Of a stretch of 64,000 nt of DNA, positions 20,142 to 30,224 are shown piece after piece. Below the pieces are notes generated by a model that saw only the letters and a list, made by a program, of their open reading frames with translations, had not been told where the DNA came from and did not search any database. The stretch's first letter is position 1. Every line of letters begins with the position of its first letter. This DNA comes from Sulfuriferula thiophila (GTDB lineage: Bacteria > Pseudomonadota > Gammaproteobacteria > Burkholderiales > Sulfuriferulaceae): NCBI RefSeq assembly GCF_003864975.1, contig NZ_BHGL01000007.1:258359-322358 (forward strand). Direction: 5' to 3'. A program made the position numbers and the translations under genes.

Positions 20142-20916
20142 ACATATACCCCGCAAGCGTTTTGGCCAGCATTTTCTCTGTGACCATGACATTATTAACG
20201 CGATTATCAACGCCATACATCCCCAGCCTGGCGACAATTTGGTGGAAATCGGCCCCGGTCTTGGCGCACTGACGATCCCATTACTGACGCATATCCCCCA
20301 CTTTCATGTGGTAGAGCTTGATCGCGATATCATTGCCCGACTGCAACGCACCTACCCTGCGGAACGGCTCACTATCCATGCCGGCGATGCATTGAAATTC
20401 GACTTTGCCAGTCTGGGTAAGGGATTACGCATTATCGGCAATCTGCCGTACAATATTTCTACCCCGCTGTTGTTCCACCTCGCCGAATTTTCACCCAACA
20501 TCATCGACATGCATTTCATGCTGCAAAAGGAAGTGGTAGAGCGCATGACTGCCAGTCCCGATACCCATGATTACGGGCGTTTAACAGTGATGCTGCAATA
20601 CCGGTTTGAGATGGAATCACTGTTCGACGTGCCACCCACCGCATTTGATCCACCACCCAAAGTCGACTCCGCCATCGTACGCATGATGCCGCGGGCAGCT
20701 GAAGACATGCATGCCAACAGCGTCGATACACTTGCCCACGTGGTCTCCAGCGCATTTGCGCAACGCCGCAAAACATTACGCAACACCCTCGCCGGCCTGT
20801 TAAAGGCCGAAGATTTCGTACAATTGGACATTGATCCGCAACGTCGCGCTGAAACCATCAGCGTGGCCGACTTTGTGCGCATCGCCAACTACATACAACC
20901 TAAGGAAAAAAAATGA
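20134..20916 (+). CDS. rsmA: 16S rRNA (adenine1518-N6/adenine1519-N6)-dimethyltransferase
   Basis: A 260-residue rRNA methyltransferase (KsgA) that dimethylates the two adjacent adenines in helix 45 of 16S rRNA during 30S maturation. It has the N-terminal RFGQHFL motif, SAM motif EIGPGLGALT and the catalytic NLPYNIS motif. The last segment (RRKTLRNTL) is the typical KsgA C-terminal signature. It overlaps pdxA by 8 bases and the next gene by 4 (ATGA). E. coli has apaG next; here that place is taken by a YbjN-like gene. Confidence 0.94.
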   Translation: MSKHIPRKRFGQHFLCDHDIINAIINAIHPQPGDNLVEIGPGLGALTIPLLTHIPHFHVVELDRDIIARLQRTYPAERLTIHAGDALKFDFASLGKGLRIIGNLPYNISTPLLFHLAEFSPNIIDMHFMLQKEVVERMTASPDTHDYGRLTVMLQYRFEMESLFDVPPTAFDPPPKVDSAIVRMMPRAAEDMHANSVDTLAHVVSSAFAQRRKTLRNTLAGLLKAEDFVQLDIDPQRRAETISVADFVRIANYIQPKEKK

Positions 20917-21383
20917 ATTTAATCGACATCGCCCAAGCCTGTCTGGATGACATGCACCTGCCTGCCACACGCGTGCCTAATTTACCGGTTATCAATCTGC
21001 CTATCGAAAACGAAGACGGCAAATTGAATATGTTCATCCACAGCCATGAAGAAGCGCACCGCGTCTTTGTCTATACCCGCCCGCAGGACTTGCTGGTGCC
21101 CATCGAACGCATAGGCGCTCTGGCAGACTTTTTGACCCGTGCCAATTACGGCCTGCCGCTGGGCAATTTCGAAATCGACATGAACGATGGCGAAATGAAT
21201 TTCAAAAACAGCCTGGACATCAGTGATGGTGTACTCACCACCAAGATGGTACAGACCCTGATCGTGTTCTCGCTGGAATGCATGAATCGCTATCTGCCTG
21301 GTATCCGAGCAGTTATCGCCGGCGCTGAGCCTAAAACCGCAATCGAAACCATAGACGGCCCGACTAAAGTCGTCATCAAGTAA
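20913..21383 (+). CDS. YbjN-domain protein
   Basis: A 156-residue acidic soluble protein resembling the YbjN family, which has a type III secretion chaperone-like alpha/beta fold. The segment NYGLPLGNFEIDMNDGEMNFKNSLD is characteristic: a strand pair describing an amyR/YbjN-type core. In enterobacteria YbjN affects motility, exopolysaccharide and stress phenotypes, but its molecular function is unclear. The ATGA overlap with rsmA shows translational coupling. No catalytic residues can be named. Confidence 0.68.
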   Translation: MNLIDIAQACLDDMHLPATRVPNLPVINLPIENEDGKLNMFIHSHEEAHRVFVYTRPQDLLVPIERIGALADFLTRANYGLPLGNFEIDMNDGEMNFKNSLDISDGVLTTKMVQTLIVFSLECMNRYLPGIRAVIAGAEPKTAIETIDGPTKVVIK

Positions 21384-21415
21384 AGACTCACAGACCTAGC
21401 CTCAAGGTGAAGCCG

Positions 21416-23731
21416 ATGCAAGACCACTACGACCCGCTCGCAGCTTATCAAACTACCAGCCCCGTCGAATCAGCTTATGCCTGGCTAGGCAAACCGCAAG
21501 TGCGACTCAGCATCATGCTGATACTGGCGCTGTGCGGTGCCGTTGCGCTGCTGTATAGCCGTGGCTTGCATTACCCGTTTGTGTTTGACGACCGGCCGTT
21601 CTTCACCGAGACCAACCTGCGCCATTATGGCGAATCGCTGTTCCACTTCGATCTGCGCTGGTTTGCCTATGCCAGCCTGGGCTGGACTTATCAACTGTTC
21701 GGCATGGACATCCCGGCCCTGCGCTGGGGCAATATTATTTTGCACGGCATCACTGCCAGCCTGCTATTTCTCTTCTTTACCCGCCTGCTGCAGCTGACCA
21801 ATATCGCCAGCGACCACAAATCTGCCAGTTATACGGCATTTCTGCTATCGCTGGCATTTGCCGTCCACCCGGTCGCTGTGTATGGCGTCGCCTATCTGGT
21901 GGAACGCAGCATCATCATGACCACCCTGTTCAGCGTGGCATCATTGCTATGTTACCTGCACGGTATCAGCCGTGAACGTGGCAAAGCGTGGCTGGGAGCG
22001 GCTGTCGTTTTCTATTTTCTGGCAGTATTTTCCAAAGAGCACAGCGTGATGCTGCCGGCTGTCGCCGTCTTGCTGTCGCTGCTGCTGCGCACGTCATTAC
22101 GCGACATTGCGCGCAAGACCTGGGGCACCTATCTGGGCTTCGCCGCGGTTGCCATCTTCATCACCCTGCGCAGCAAGGGCGTGCTGGGCGCGCCGTATGA
22201 AATCTTTGCGCAGAGCATGCTGGCGCAAATGTCGGAAAACAACAGCGGCATCATGCCCGAGCATGTGTATCTGTACAGCGTTATCTCGCAAAGCTACCTG
22301 TATTTCAAATACCTGCTGCTATGGTTACTGCCTAACCCGGGCTGGATGGCAATCGACCTGCGCCAGCATTTCCCCGACCATATCCTGAGCTGGCCTGAGT
22401 TTGCCGGATTCATCGCTTTTATCATCTATCCTGTTGCCAGCCTGTGGCTGCTGCGCCAGGGTGGACGTCGCGGCCTGATCGGCTTCGCCCTGCTCGCGCC
22501 ATGGCTGCTGTTCTTTACCGAGCTGGTGACAGTACGTCTGCAGGAGCCGTTTGTGCTGTACCGCAGTTATCTGTGGATGAGCATGCTGCCGTTGCTGATT
22601 GCCGGATTATTCGGCAGCCTCGACAATTATCGCAAGCAGCTGCCGATACTAGCGCTGTGCGCAGTCCTTGCGTTTATCAGCTGGGGGCGCATCGGAACAT
22701 TTGCCGATCCGGTGACACTATGGACTGACGCCGTTAACAAGAATACTGATACCAGCCTGATCTGGGCAGAGCGACCACTCACCAACCGTGGCTATGCCTT
22801 GATGCAGACCGGTAAACTGGCGGCTGCAAAACAAGACCTGCTGGCCGCCCTGGCGATCAACCCGAACCAGCATGACGCCAACTTCAACATGGCCGTACTC
22901 GACATGAACGAAGGTAATGCCGAAGCAGCCATGGCGCTGTACGCCAAGACTATCGCGCTTAAACCCGATTATGCCGATGCCTGGCTCAATCGCGGCTACC
23001 TGCTGTTCAAACTGGGCCGCGTGCAGGAAAGTATCGCCGATTACAATCACGTCATCGAACTCCAGCCGGAATATGCCGATGCCTGGCTTAACCGCGGCCT
23101 GAGCTATGCCGCACTCGGCCAATTCGATAACGCGCTGAGCGACACCAATCATGCCCTCAGCCTTACCCCCAACAACCCTCAGGCCTGGCTCAACCGCGGC
23201 ATTGTCTATGCGCAGCAGCATCAGCCACAGTTAGCGCTGGCTGACATGAATATGGCCATCAGCATCGCCCCTGACTTCGCTCCGGCCTATTACAACCGCG
23301 GCTATCTGGCGCTGATCGGCGGACAACGCAGTGACGCCGCACACGACCTGCAAACAGCACTGAACTACAATCCCAACTATGTGGAAGCACTGGTGCAACT
23401 GGCCACACTCAACATCATCGAAACCCGCTACGACACCGCATTAAGCCTGCTGGATCGAGCCATTGCGCAACAACCGCAAGCCGCGCAGCTCTATGTTAGC
23501 CGTGGCGCCGTGCAAGTGGCATTGACCCACAACGAGGCTGCGCTGCAGGACTATGAGCACGCGATTCAGCTGGCGCCAGACAATATACGGGCACAACTCA
23601 GTAAAGGCATGCTGCTGCTCGGCCTCAATCGCCGCAACGAAGCCATGCCGGCATTGCAAAAGGTATGCCGTCTGGATCAGGGTGCTGCGTGCGCCAAGGC
23701 GCAACAGTTAATGGCCAATGGCAGCCGCTGA
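21416..23731 (+). CDS. Multipass membrane protein with C-terminal TPR repeats (TMTC-like)
   Basis: About 771 residues. The first 430 contain roughly ten hydrophobic helices, with HYPFVFDDRPFFTE early on and AFAVHPVAVYGVAYLVERSIIM in the middle. These resemble the GT-C glycosyltransferase-like fold of TMTC proteins, where a paired Asp near the first periplasmic loop (FDD) is the catalytic candidate. The C-terminal 340 residues hold at least eight tetratricopeptide repeats (YADAWLNRGYLLFKLG and relatives). ATG 21416 has an AAGGTG ribosome-binding site 7 bases upstream and is preferred to GTG 21407. A protein O-glycosylation role is plausible by architecture only. The end overlaps the next gene by 14 bases. 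Confidence 0.65.
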   Translation: MQDHYDPLAAYQTTSPVESAYAWLGKPQVRLSIMLILALCGAVALLYSRGLHYPFVFDDRPFFTETNLRHYGESLFHFDLRWFAYASLGWTYQLFGMDIPALRWGNIILHGITASLLFLFFTRLLQLTNIASDHKSASYTAFLLSLAFAVHPVAVYGVAYLVERSIIMTTLFSVASLLCYLHGISRERGKAWLGAAVVFYFLAVFSKEHSVMLPAVAVLLSLLLRTSLRDIARKTWGTYLGFAAVAIFITLRSKGVLGAPYEIFAQSMLAQMSENNSGIMPEHVYLYSVISQSYLYFKYLLLWLLPNPGWMAIDLRQHFPDHILSWPEFAGFIAFIIYPVASLWLLRQGGRRGLIGFALLAPWLLFFTELVTVRLQEPFVLYRSYLWMSMLPLLIAGLFGSLDNYRKQLPILALCAVLAFISWGRIGTFADPVTLWTDAVNKNTDTSLIWAERPLTNRGYALMQTGKLAAAKQDLLAALAINPNQHDANFNMAVLDMNEGNAEAAMALYAKTIALKPDYADAWLNRGYLLFKLGRVQESIADYNHVIELQPEYADAWLNRGLSYAALGQFDNALSDTNHALSLTPNNPQAWLNRGIVYAQQHQPQLALADMNMAISIAPDFAPAYYNRGYLALIGGQRSDAAHDLQTALNYNPNYVEALVQLATLNIIETRYDTALSLLDRAIAQQPQAAQLYVSRGAVQVALTHNEAALQDYEHAIQLAPDNIRAQLSKGMLLLGLNRRNEAMPALQKVCRLDQGAACAKAQQLMANGSR

Positions 23732-26700
23732 CTTTAACCAGACTGCGCTTGATCCCGACCTGTCTGTTGTCGTCGAGGCCTGCGCCGGCAGTGGCAAAAC
23801 CTGGCTGCTGGTAGCACGCATCGTTCGTCTGTTATTGGCGGGAGTGCAGCCGGCCGAGATACTGGCCATTACCTTTACGCGTAAAGCCGCCCGCGAAATG
23901 CGGGCACGGCTGGATGAATGGCTGCGCTTTTGCGCCAGCGCCGATGATGACGCCGTGCGCCAGTTCCTGCGCGAACGTGCCGTCGCTGAATCTGAGCTCG
24001 ACGCCAAACTGCCGCTGGCACGCGGCCTGTTTGAAAGCGTACTCACTGCCCAGCCAGGTATCACCATCAGCACCTTCCACGCCTGGTTTCTGGAAGTTAT
24101 CCAGCGCGCACCGCTGGAAACCGGCCTGGTCGGCCGCGGCCTGGCAGAGCAGACGCTGGCCCTGCACCAGAACGCATGGGCGCAGCTTACCCAACAACTG
24201 GCGGCACATCCTGACACTCCGCAAGCCCATGCCATGCAAAATTTGCTGGCAGAGCTGGGCTTATCCAGCACCCGCAAACTGCTGCAGAATTTCATGCACA
24301 GGCGCACCGAATGGTGGGCCTATACCGAATCGCAAGCTGACCCGCTCGGTTATGCGCTCACCACCCTCAGCCAGCAAATTGGGGTCGCGATTGATGCCGA
24401 TATTGCTGGTGAGCTGATGGCAGACCGTGCATTTAGCGCCGAACTGCATGAATATGCGCGCCTGCTGGGTATGAATACGGCCACCACGCAGAAACGTGCT
24501 GACGACATCATCACCACACTCAGCGCCGAGCTGGCCAATGAACAACGTTTTGAAGCACTGTGTCAGACCATACTCTCCGGCAAAGGCGAGCTGTACAGCC
24601 TCAAAGCCAGCGCGGCGCAGGAAAAACGCCTGGGCACAGCGGCACAGGAGACCATGATCAACCTGCATCACCAGGTTGGCGAACGCCTGCTCCAGGCCCG
24701 CCGGCAACGACTGGCGCAGGCCAGCTATCATTTCAATGCGCATGCATTAACCCTGGGTACGGCATTACTCGCACACTATCAGGCCGCCAAAGCCGAGGCG
24801 CGGGTACTTGATTTCAGCGACGTGGAATGGCAGGTTGCACAGTTACTCTCCAATTCCGAACACGCGGAATACATCCAGCTTAAACTGGATGCCCGCTACA
24901 AGCATATCCTGCTCGATGAGTTCCAGGACACCAATCCGGTACAGTGGCGGGTATTGCAGGCCTGGTTTGAAGCTGCGCATCAGGCCGGGCAGATGCCAAA
25001 AATCTTTCTGGTCGGCGATCCGAAACAGTCGATTTATCGCTTTCGCGGCGCAGAGGCCGGGCTGTTTGATCTCGCCAAAACCTATCTGAGCGCACGTGGT
25101 GCCGCCTGCCTTAGCCAGAACCACACCCGGCGCAGCACCGCGCACATTATCCAGGTACTCAATGCGACCTTTGCCGGCATTGCTGACGATTACAGCCTGT
25201 TTCAGCCGCATCAGGTGTATGACACCAGCCGCCCCGGCAGGGTCGAAGTGCTGGCGCTGGCCACAGCCCCGACTACCGAGGAAGTTGCGCCTGTCAGTTA
25301 CCGCAATCCACTGACCGAACCCCGGCCTGACGATGCTGAGAACAACGCTCGTGAGCTTGAAGCCGAGCAGCTCGCCACGAAAATTAATGAAATCGTCAGC
25401 CACTGGGTGATTGATGACGCCAATGGCGGCACCCGTCCGGCGCAATTCAGCGACATCATGATACTGGTGCGCAGCCGCACCCATCTGGCCAACTATGAAC
25501 GCGCGCTGAAACATGCGCAAATCCCATACAGCAGCACGCGCCGTGGCGGTCTGCTGGACAGTATGGAAATCGGTGATCTGCTGGCTTTGCTGCAATTTCT
25601 GGTTACCCCCAATGCCGATCTGGCGCTGGCACGTGCGCTACGCTCGCCGATTTTCGCCTGCACTGATGCCGAATTACTGACACTGCGTGCCGCCCAACTG
25701 CAGAATGAAGCGACCCACTGGTGGCCGGTATTACAATCGCTAACACTGCCTGGCGCGGGTTTGCAGCGCGCTTCCACGCTGTTGCAGCACTGGATCACCC
25801 TGGCAGGAACATTGCCGGTACATGATCTGCTCGACCGCATCTATTTTGAAGCCAACCTCATCGCTCGTTACCGTGCAGTAGCGCCGGCCGCATTGCAAAA
25901 TAGCGTAGAGGCCAACCTGACTGCATTCATCGCGTTAACACTGACCCAGTCCGGTGGGCGTTATCCGAGCTTACCGCGTTTTTTGCTCGATATCGCCGCA
26001 CTGCATCAGGACAGTGACGAAAACCCGGACGAAGGCGAGACCCTGGATGCCGGCAACACCGTCACCATCCATACCGTACACGGAGCTAAAGGTCTGGAAG
26101 CGCCTATCGTCTGGCTGCTTGATGTCGGTGCGCGCAAAGCCAAAGCGGACAATTACCGGGTATTACTCAACTGGGAACCGGATGCGCCGCGTCCAGATCA
26201 TTTTTCACTGGTGACCACACAGGAACGCATGGCCGCGTATCAGCAAGCGTATCTGGATAAGGAAATGCAGCATGCCCAGCGCGAAGACTACAATCTACTG
26301 TATGTCGCGATGACCCGCGCACGGCAGGCACTGCTGGTGTCGGGTGTAGTCAGCAAGAGCAACGGACAGAACTGGCATCAAACGATATTGGCTGCACTGC
26401 AGCCAGATGCAGCAACTGCCATCAGTGGCGATGACCTGACTCAACGCAGCATCAGCAAGACGCAAGCTGTGACTAGCGGACCAGCTGCCATGACGCTGCC
26501 AGCTGACATCAACCAGCCGTATCCGCTGGGTACATACACCGCACGCAGCGACACCGCAGCCACCGATTACGGCACGCTGGTGCACCTGCTGCTGGAAGCA
26601 ATCACGCCGCCTGACCCAGTGCTGGACACGACTTTACTTCAGGCGCAATTCGGTGCCCACCCACAGTTTACAAATGCGCATCAGCACGCGCGCAGCATTC

Positions 26701-26996
26701 TGGATCAACCGCAGCTCCAGCGTTTCTTCGACCCGACACACTATCGCCGCGCCTGGAATGAGCTCAGCTATCTGCGCCAGAACGGCAGCAGCTACCGTAT
26801 CGACCGTGTGGTGGAATTTGCTGATGAGATATGGATACTGGATTACAAGACTGATCAGACAGATGATACGCAGCAACTCATACAGCGCCACCGCGTACAA
26901 CTAACCGAATACCGGATGGCGATGCAGGTTTGCTACCCTGCACTCACTATCCGCTGTGCGATCGTTAGCGCGGGGGGCGAGCTGGTGATGCTTTAG
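23718..26996 (+). CDS. UvrD-type helicase with C-terminal RecB-like nuclease (AddA/RecB-like)
   Basis: A 1092-residue superfamily I helicase-nuclease for double-strand break processing. Walker A is EACAGSGKTWLL (residues 20-31), motif Ia ITFTRKAAREMRARL, motif II LLDEFQDTNPVQW, motif III GDPKQSIYRFRGA, a late helicase motif HTVHGAKGLEAPIVW and motif VI YVAMTRARQALLV. The C-terminal RIDRVVEF...ILDYKTD is the PD-(D/E)XK nuclease core of RecB/AddA enzymes. The start is embedded in the end of the TPR gene. AddA normally works with an AddB partner encoded next door; none is adjacent here, so AddA-like is used without a symbol. Confidence 0.82.
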   Translation: MAAADFNQTALDPDLSVVVEACAGSGKTWLLVARIVRLLLAGVQPAEILAITFTRKAAREMRARLDEWLRFCASADDDAVRQFLRERAVAESELDAKLPLARGLFESVLTAQPGITISTFHAWFLEVIQRAPLETGLVGRGLAEQTLALHQNAWAQLTQQLAAHPDTPQAHAMQNLLAELGLSSTRKLLQNFMHRRTEWWAYTESQADPLGYALTTLSQQIGVAIDADIAGELMADRAFSAELHEYARLLGMNTATTQKRADDIITTLSAELANEQRFEALCQTILSGKGELYSLKASAAQEKRLGTAAQETMINLHHQVGERLLQARRQRLAQASYHFNAHALTLGTALLAHYQAAKAEARVLDFSDVEWQVAQLLSNSEHAEYIQLKLDARYKHILLDEFQDTNPVQWRVLQAWFEAAHQAGQMPKIFLVGDPKQSIYRFRGAEAGLFDLAKTYLSARGAACLSQNHTRRSTAHIIQVLNATFAGIADDYSLFQPHQVYDTSRPGRVEVLALATAPTTEEVAPVSYRNPLTEPRPDDAENNARELEAEQLATKINEIVSHWVIDDANGGTRPAQFSDIMILVRSRTHLANYERALKHAQIPYSSTRRGGLLDSMEIGDLLALLQFLVTPNADLALARALRSPIFACTDAELLTLRAAQLQNEATHWWPVLQSLTLPGAGLQRASTLLQHWITLAGTLPVHDLLDRIYFEANLIARYRAVAPAALQNSVEANLTAFIALTLTQSGGRYPSLPRFLLDIAALHQDSDENPDEGETLDAGNTVTIHTVHGAKGLEAPIVWLLDVGARKAKADNYRVLLNWEPDAPRPDHFSLVTTQERMAAYQQAYLDKEMQHAQREDYNLLYVAMTRARQALLVSGVVSKSNGQNWHQTILAALQPDAATAISGDDLTQRSISKTQAVTSGPAAMTLPADINQPYPLGTYTARSDTAATDYGTLVHLLLEAITPPDPVLDTTLLQAQFGAHPQFTNAHQHARSILDQPQLQRFFDPTHYRRAWNELSYLRQNGSSYRIDRVVEFADEIWILDYKTDQTDDTQQLIQRHRVQLTEYRMAMQVCYPALTIRCAIVSAGGELVML

Positions 26997-27008
26997 GCTA
27001 AAGGCTAG

Positions 27009-27199
27009 TCCACGAAAAACACGAAAAGCACGAAAAAATTCAAAAAATTCAAAAAATTCAAAAAATTCAAAAAATTAAAGAACCATTGATTTCAACAAAC
27101 ACTGATTGCGAAATGGGGAAGGAATCAATGTTCTTTTGAAGTTATGTTTTGAGTCTGTTGATCTTGCTTTCTTTCGTGCTTTTCGTGTTTTTCGTGGAC
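27009..27199. repeat. 28-bp perfect inverted repeat flanking a 135-base spacer (MITE-like)
   Basis: Positions 27009-27036 (starting GTCCACGAAAAACACG) recur as the exact 28-base reverse complement at 27172-27199 (ending TTTTTCGTGGAC). Each arm is itself built of CACGAAA-type units. The element fills the space between the helicase gene and glyS, with the right arm about 15 bases beyond the glyS stop codon. It could form a long stem that acts as a terminator for glyS, or be a small non-autonomous element. Confidence 0.75.
27035..27077. repeat. Short tandem repeat of a 9-base AAAAAATTC unit
   Basis: Four to five head-to-tail copies of AAAAAATTC lie just inside the left arm of the inverted repeat. 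They look like a slippage-prone microsatellite and would mispair readily. There are no spacers, so it is not a CRISPR array, and no coding role is seen. Confidence 0.8.
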
Positions 27200-27214
27200 A
27201 AAGTTTTTCAGCTA

Positions 27215-29278
27215 TCAGGCAGACAACATCGAAATATCAGCCACCTGATTCATCATTTCACCCAGGGCATTCAGCAACGCCAGTCGATTCTGGCGTACTG
27301 CCATATCTTCTGCCATCACCATCACCCCGTCAAAAAACGCATCAACAGCAGTGCGTACGCCAGCCAGCGCAGTCAGTGCCGCGGTGTAATCACCTGCAGC
27401 CACAAATGCCGTGACCTGTGGCGCCAGCTGAGTAATGCGTTCGAACAATTCCTTTTCCGTATCTGCTTCGAACAGACCCGGATTCACCGCACCTAGCGGC
27501 TCGGTTACTTTTTTCAGGATATTGCGTACCCGCTTGTTGGCCGCAGCCAGAGCAGCGGCTTCCGGCAACTGACGGAATTCACGCACAGCGTGGATACGCG
27601 CCAGAATCAAATCCATGCGCTCAGGCTGATTAGCCAGTACCGCCTCGATTTCACCTGGCTCGAAACCCTGTTCTTTGAGGTAATGGCGCATGCGATCCAG
27701 CATGAAACCATACACATCAATATTGACGCTATCCGCGACCACGCCAGGTGGGAATGCTGCCTGCGCATGCGCCAGCAAAGCTGGCAAGGACAATGCCAGC
27801 GGAGTTTCAATCAAAATCCGTAGTACACCCAGCGCAGCGCGACGCAAACCAAACGGGTCTTTATCGCCCGTCGGGATCAGGCCAATACCGAAAATACCAA
27901 TTAACGTATCCAGCTTATCTGCTAACGCCACACTGGCAGCAATCGCCCCTTGCGGCACGGCATCACCGGCAAAACGTGGCTGGTAATGTGCGCTGATAGC
28001 TGCTGCCACGTCAGCAGCCTCACCATCATGCAATGCATAGTGCGTACCCATCATGCCTTGCAGCTCTGGGAATTCACCAACCATATCAGTAACCAGATCA
28101 GCCTTGGCCAGATAAGCGGCACGTGAAGCTGCCACCGTATCCGCATGCAACAGGCCGGCGATGCTGCTCGCCATGTGCTGCATGCGGTTCACGCGCTGCA
28201 ACTGACTGCCGAGCTTGTTGTGATACACCACCTGCGCCAGTTTTTCCACACGGCTATCCAGACGGGTTTTTCTGTCCTGATCAAAGAAGAAACGCGCATC
28301 GGACAAACGCGCCCGTAACACACGCTCATTGCCTTGAATAATATGACGCGGATCATCAGTTTGCAGATTGGAAACCACCAGGAAACGCGGCAATAAATTG
28401 CCATGCTGATCAGCCAGCGGGAAGTATTTCTGATGCTGCTTCATCGACAGAATCAGACAGGCCTGAGGTACTTCCAGGAAATCAGCGCTAAAGGTGCCGG
28501 CATATACGGTAGGGAATTCGACCAGACCCGTAACCTCATCCAGCAACGCCTCATCCCACAGCACTTGAGCGTCGCCAGCCGCAGCGGTCAGTTGCTGGCG
28601 GATACTGTCACGACGTTCAGCGAACCCAGCCATGATCTTGCCCTGTTGCAGCAAATTATGCGCATAGTCATCCGCATGCGCGATGCTGATTTTGCCTTGC
28701 GACAGGAAACGATGGCCCAGTGTCACATTACCACTGACCAGACCCAGCAATTCTCCAACCACCACCTGTGTACCATGCAGCATGATCAGGCCATGCACCG
28801 GACGTACGAATTCAACATCGCTATCGCCCCAGCGCATGAGTTTGGCCACCGGCAGCTTTTTCAACACATCGGCAACTATTCCCGCCAGATGCTGCGCCAG
28901 CGGTTCACCGGACTGAGTAGAACGGTACACATAGCACTCCTGCTTGCCATCATGCATCGTCGCCAGATCAGCCACTTCCACACCACAGGAACGGGCGAAA
29001 CCTGCCAATGCTGGCGTAGGTTGACCGTCTTTCATACCGGCAGCAACGGCCGGACCCTTACGCTCAATGTTGCGCGGTGGCTGTATTGCTTCCACCTGCG
29101 GAATACTCACTGCCAGACGGCGTGGGGTAGCATAAGCACTCACGCCACTGATATCGTCGACAAAACCTTGCGCTTTCAATGCTGCCACAATGCCATTACT
29201 GAAGGCATCAGACAATTTTTGCAGCGACTTGGGTGGCAGCTCTTCAGTCTGCAATTCTATTAATAAAGTGGCGTTCAT
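27215..29278 (-). CDS. glyS: Glycine--tRNA ligase beta subunit
   Basis: The 687-residue beta subunit of the bacterial alpha2beta2 glycyl-tRNA synthetase. The N terminus ([19 protein letters not shown]) and later GHRFL, NEFP-like [10 protein letters not shown], and [31 protein letters not shown] segments are family signatures; the last contains the HD-domain-like core. The C-terminal part is the anticodon-binding region. The start overlaps the glyQ stop (ATGA). Length is normal (about 690). Confidence 0.95.
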   Translation of the reverse strand: MNATLLIELQTEELPPKSLQKLSDAFSNGIVAALKAQGFVDDISGVSAYATPRRLAVSIPQVEAIQPPRNIERKGPAVAAGMKDGQPTPALAGFARSCGVEVADLATMHDGKQECYVYRSTQSGEPLAQHLAGIVADVLKKLPVAKLMRWGDSDVEFVRPVHGLIMLHGTQVVVGELLGLVSGNVTLGHRFLSQGKISIAHADDYAHNLLQQGKIMAGFAERRDSIRQQLTAAAGDAQVLWDEALLDEVTGLVEFPTVYAGTFSADFLEVPQACLILSMKQHQKYFPLADQHGNLLPRFLVVSNLQTDDPRHIIQGNERVLRARLSDARFFFDQDRKTRLDSRVEKLAQVVYHNKLGSQLQRVNRMQHMASSIAGLLHADTVAASRAAYLAKADLVTDMVGEFPELQGMMGTHYALHDGEAADVAAAISAHYQPRFAGDAVPQGAIAASVALADKLDTLIGIFGIGLIPTGDKDPFGLRRAALGVLRILIETPLALSLPALLAHAQAAFPPGVVADSVNIDVYGFMLDRMRHYLKEQGFEPGEIEAVLANQPERMDLILARIHAVREFRQLPEAAALAAANKRVRNILKKVTEPLGAVNPGLFEADTEKELFERITQLAPQVTAFVAAGDYTAALTALAGVRTAVDAFFDGVMVMAEDMAVRQNRLALLNALGEMMNQVADISMLSA

Positions 29279-30162
29279 ACTGACTCCCCCGATTTATTCA
29301 ACATAGGGAATCCTAATGCTTCGCGCGATTCGAAATAGGCTTGCGCTACTTTGCGTGACAAGGTGCGCACCCGACCGATATACGCCGCTCGTTCAGTTAC
29401 CGAAATCGCACCACGCGCATCCAGCAAGTTAAATGTGTGCGAGCACTTCATCACCATTTCGAAGCCGGGCAAAGGCAAGCCCAGATCCATCAACCGTGCT
29501 GCTTCGCGCTCAAAATCATTGAACTGCTGAAACAGCCAGTGCGTATTGGAATGTTCGAAGTTATATTTGGACTGTTCTACTTCATTCTGATGGTAGACGT
29601 CACCATAGCTGACACCTTCCGTCCATACCAGATCGTAGACATTTTCCACCCCTTGCAAGTACATTGCTAGCCGTTCCAGACCATAGGTGATCTCGCCCAG
29701 CACCGGCTTGCATTTCAAACCACCGACTTCTTGAAAGTAGGTGAACTGGGTAACTTCCATGCCGTTCAGCCAGACTTCCCAGCCCAGACCCCAGGCACCC
29801 AAGGTCGGGGATTCCCAGTCGTCCTCGACAAAGCGAATGTCGTGCACGGTTGGGTCCACGCCCAGCGCGCGCAGGCTATCCAGATACAACTCCTGAATAT
29901 TATCGGGGCTAGGCTTCAGTACAACCTGAAATTGATAATAGTGCTGCAGGCGATTCGGGTTTTCCCCATAACGGCCATCTTTAGGACGACGTGATGGCTG
30001 TACAAAAGCAGCTTTCCACGGCTCAGGGCCCAATGCGCGTAAAAACGTCGCAGTGTGGAAAGTTCCAGCGCCCATTTCCATGTCATAGGGCTGCAACAAC
30101 ACGCAGCCCTGTTTCGCCCAGAACTGCTGGAGCGTTAATATAATTTCTTGAAAAGTCAGCAT
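29275..30162 (-). CDS. glyQ: Glycine--tRNA ligase alpha subunit
   Basis: The 295-residue catalytic alpha subunit of glycyl-tRNA synthetase, a class II enzyme that activates glycine. It shows [44 protein letters not shown] in its N-terminal half, [26 protein letters not shown] (class II motif 2 region) and the conserved tail [19 protein letters not shown]. It is the first gene of glyQS on the minus strand and is preceded by about 60 bases without another gene. Confidence 0.96.
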   Translation of the reverse strand: MLTFQEIILTLQQFWAKQGCVLLQPYDMEMGAGTFHTATFLRALGPEPWKAAFVQPSRRPKDGRYGENPNRLQHYYQFQVVLKPSPDNIQELYLDSLRALGVDPTVHDIRFVEDDWESPTLGAWGLGWEVWLNGMEVTQFTYFQEVGGLKCKPVLGEITYGLERLAMYLQGVENVYDLVWTEGVSYGDVYHQNEVEQSKYNFEHSNTHWLFQQFNDFEREAARLMDLGLPLPGFEMVMKCSHTFNLLDARGAISVTERAAYIGRVRTLSRKVAQAYFESREALGFPMLNKSGESV

Positions 30163-30224
30163 GACACACGCTTAAACGGTAAAAATGTAATTTTAACCCA
30201 GAAACGGCTGTTGAAGGAGTTGAA

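Noticed and set aside
27035-27077. A CRISPR array
   Set aside because: The repeats are 9 bases and directly tandem with no spacers; no cas genes.
28403-29263. A 286-codon open frame on the plus strand
   Set aside because: Antisense to glyS, with no domain and no ribosome-binding site; rejected as coding.
29281-30224. A riboswitch or tRNA near glyQS
   Set aside because: Only about 60 bases separate glyQ from the kinase gene, and I see no aptamer-like or cloverleaf structure.
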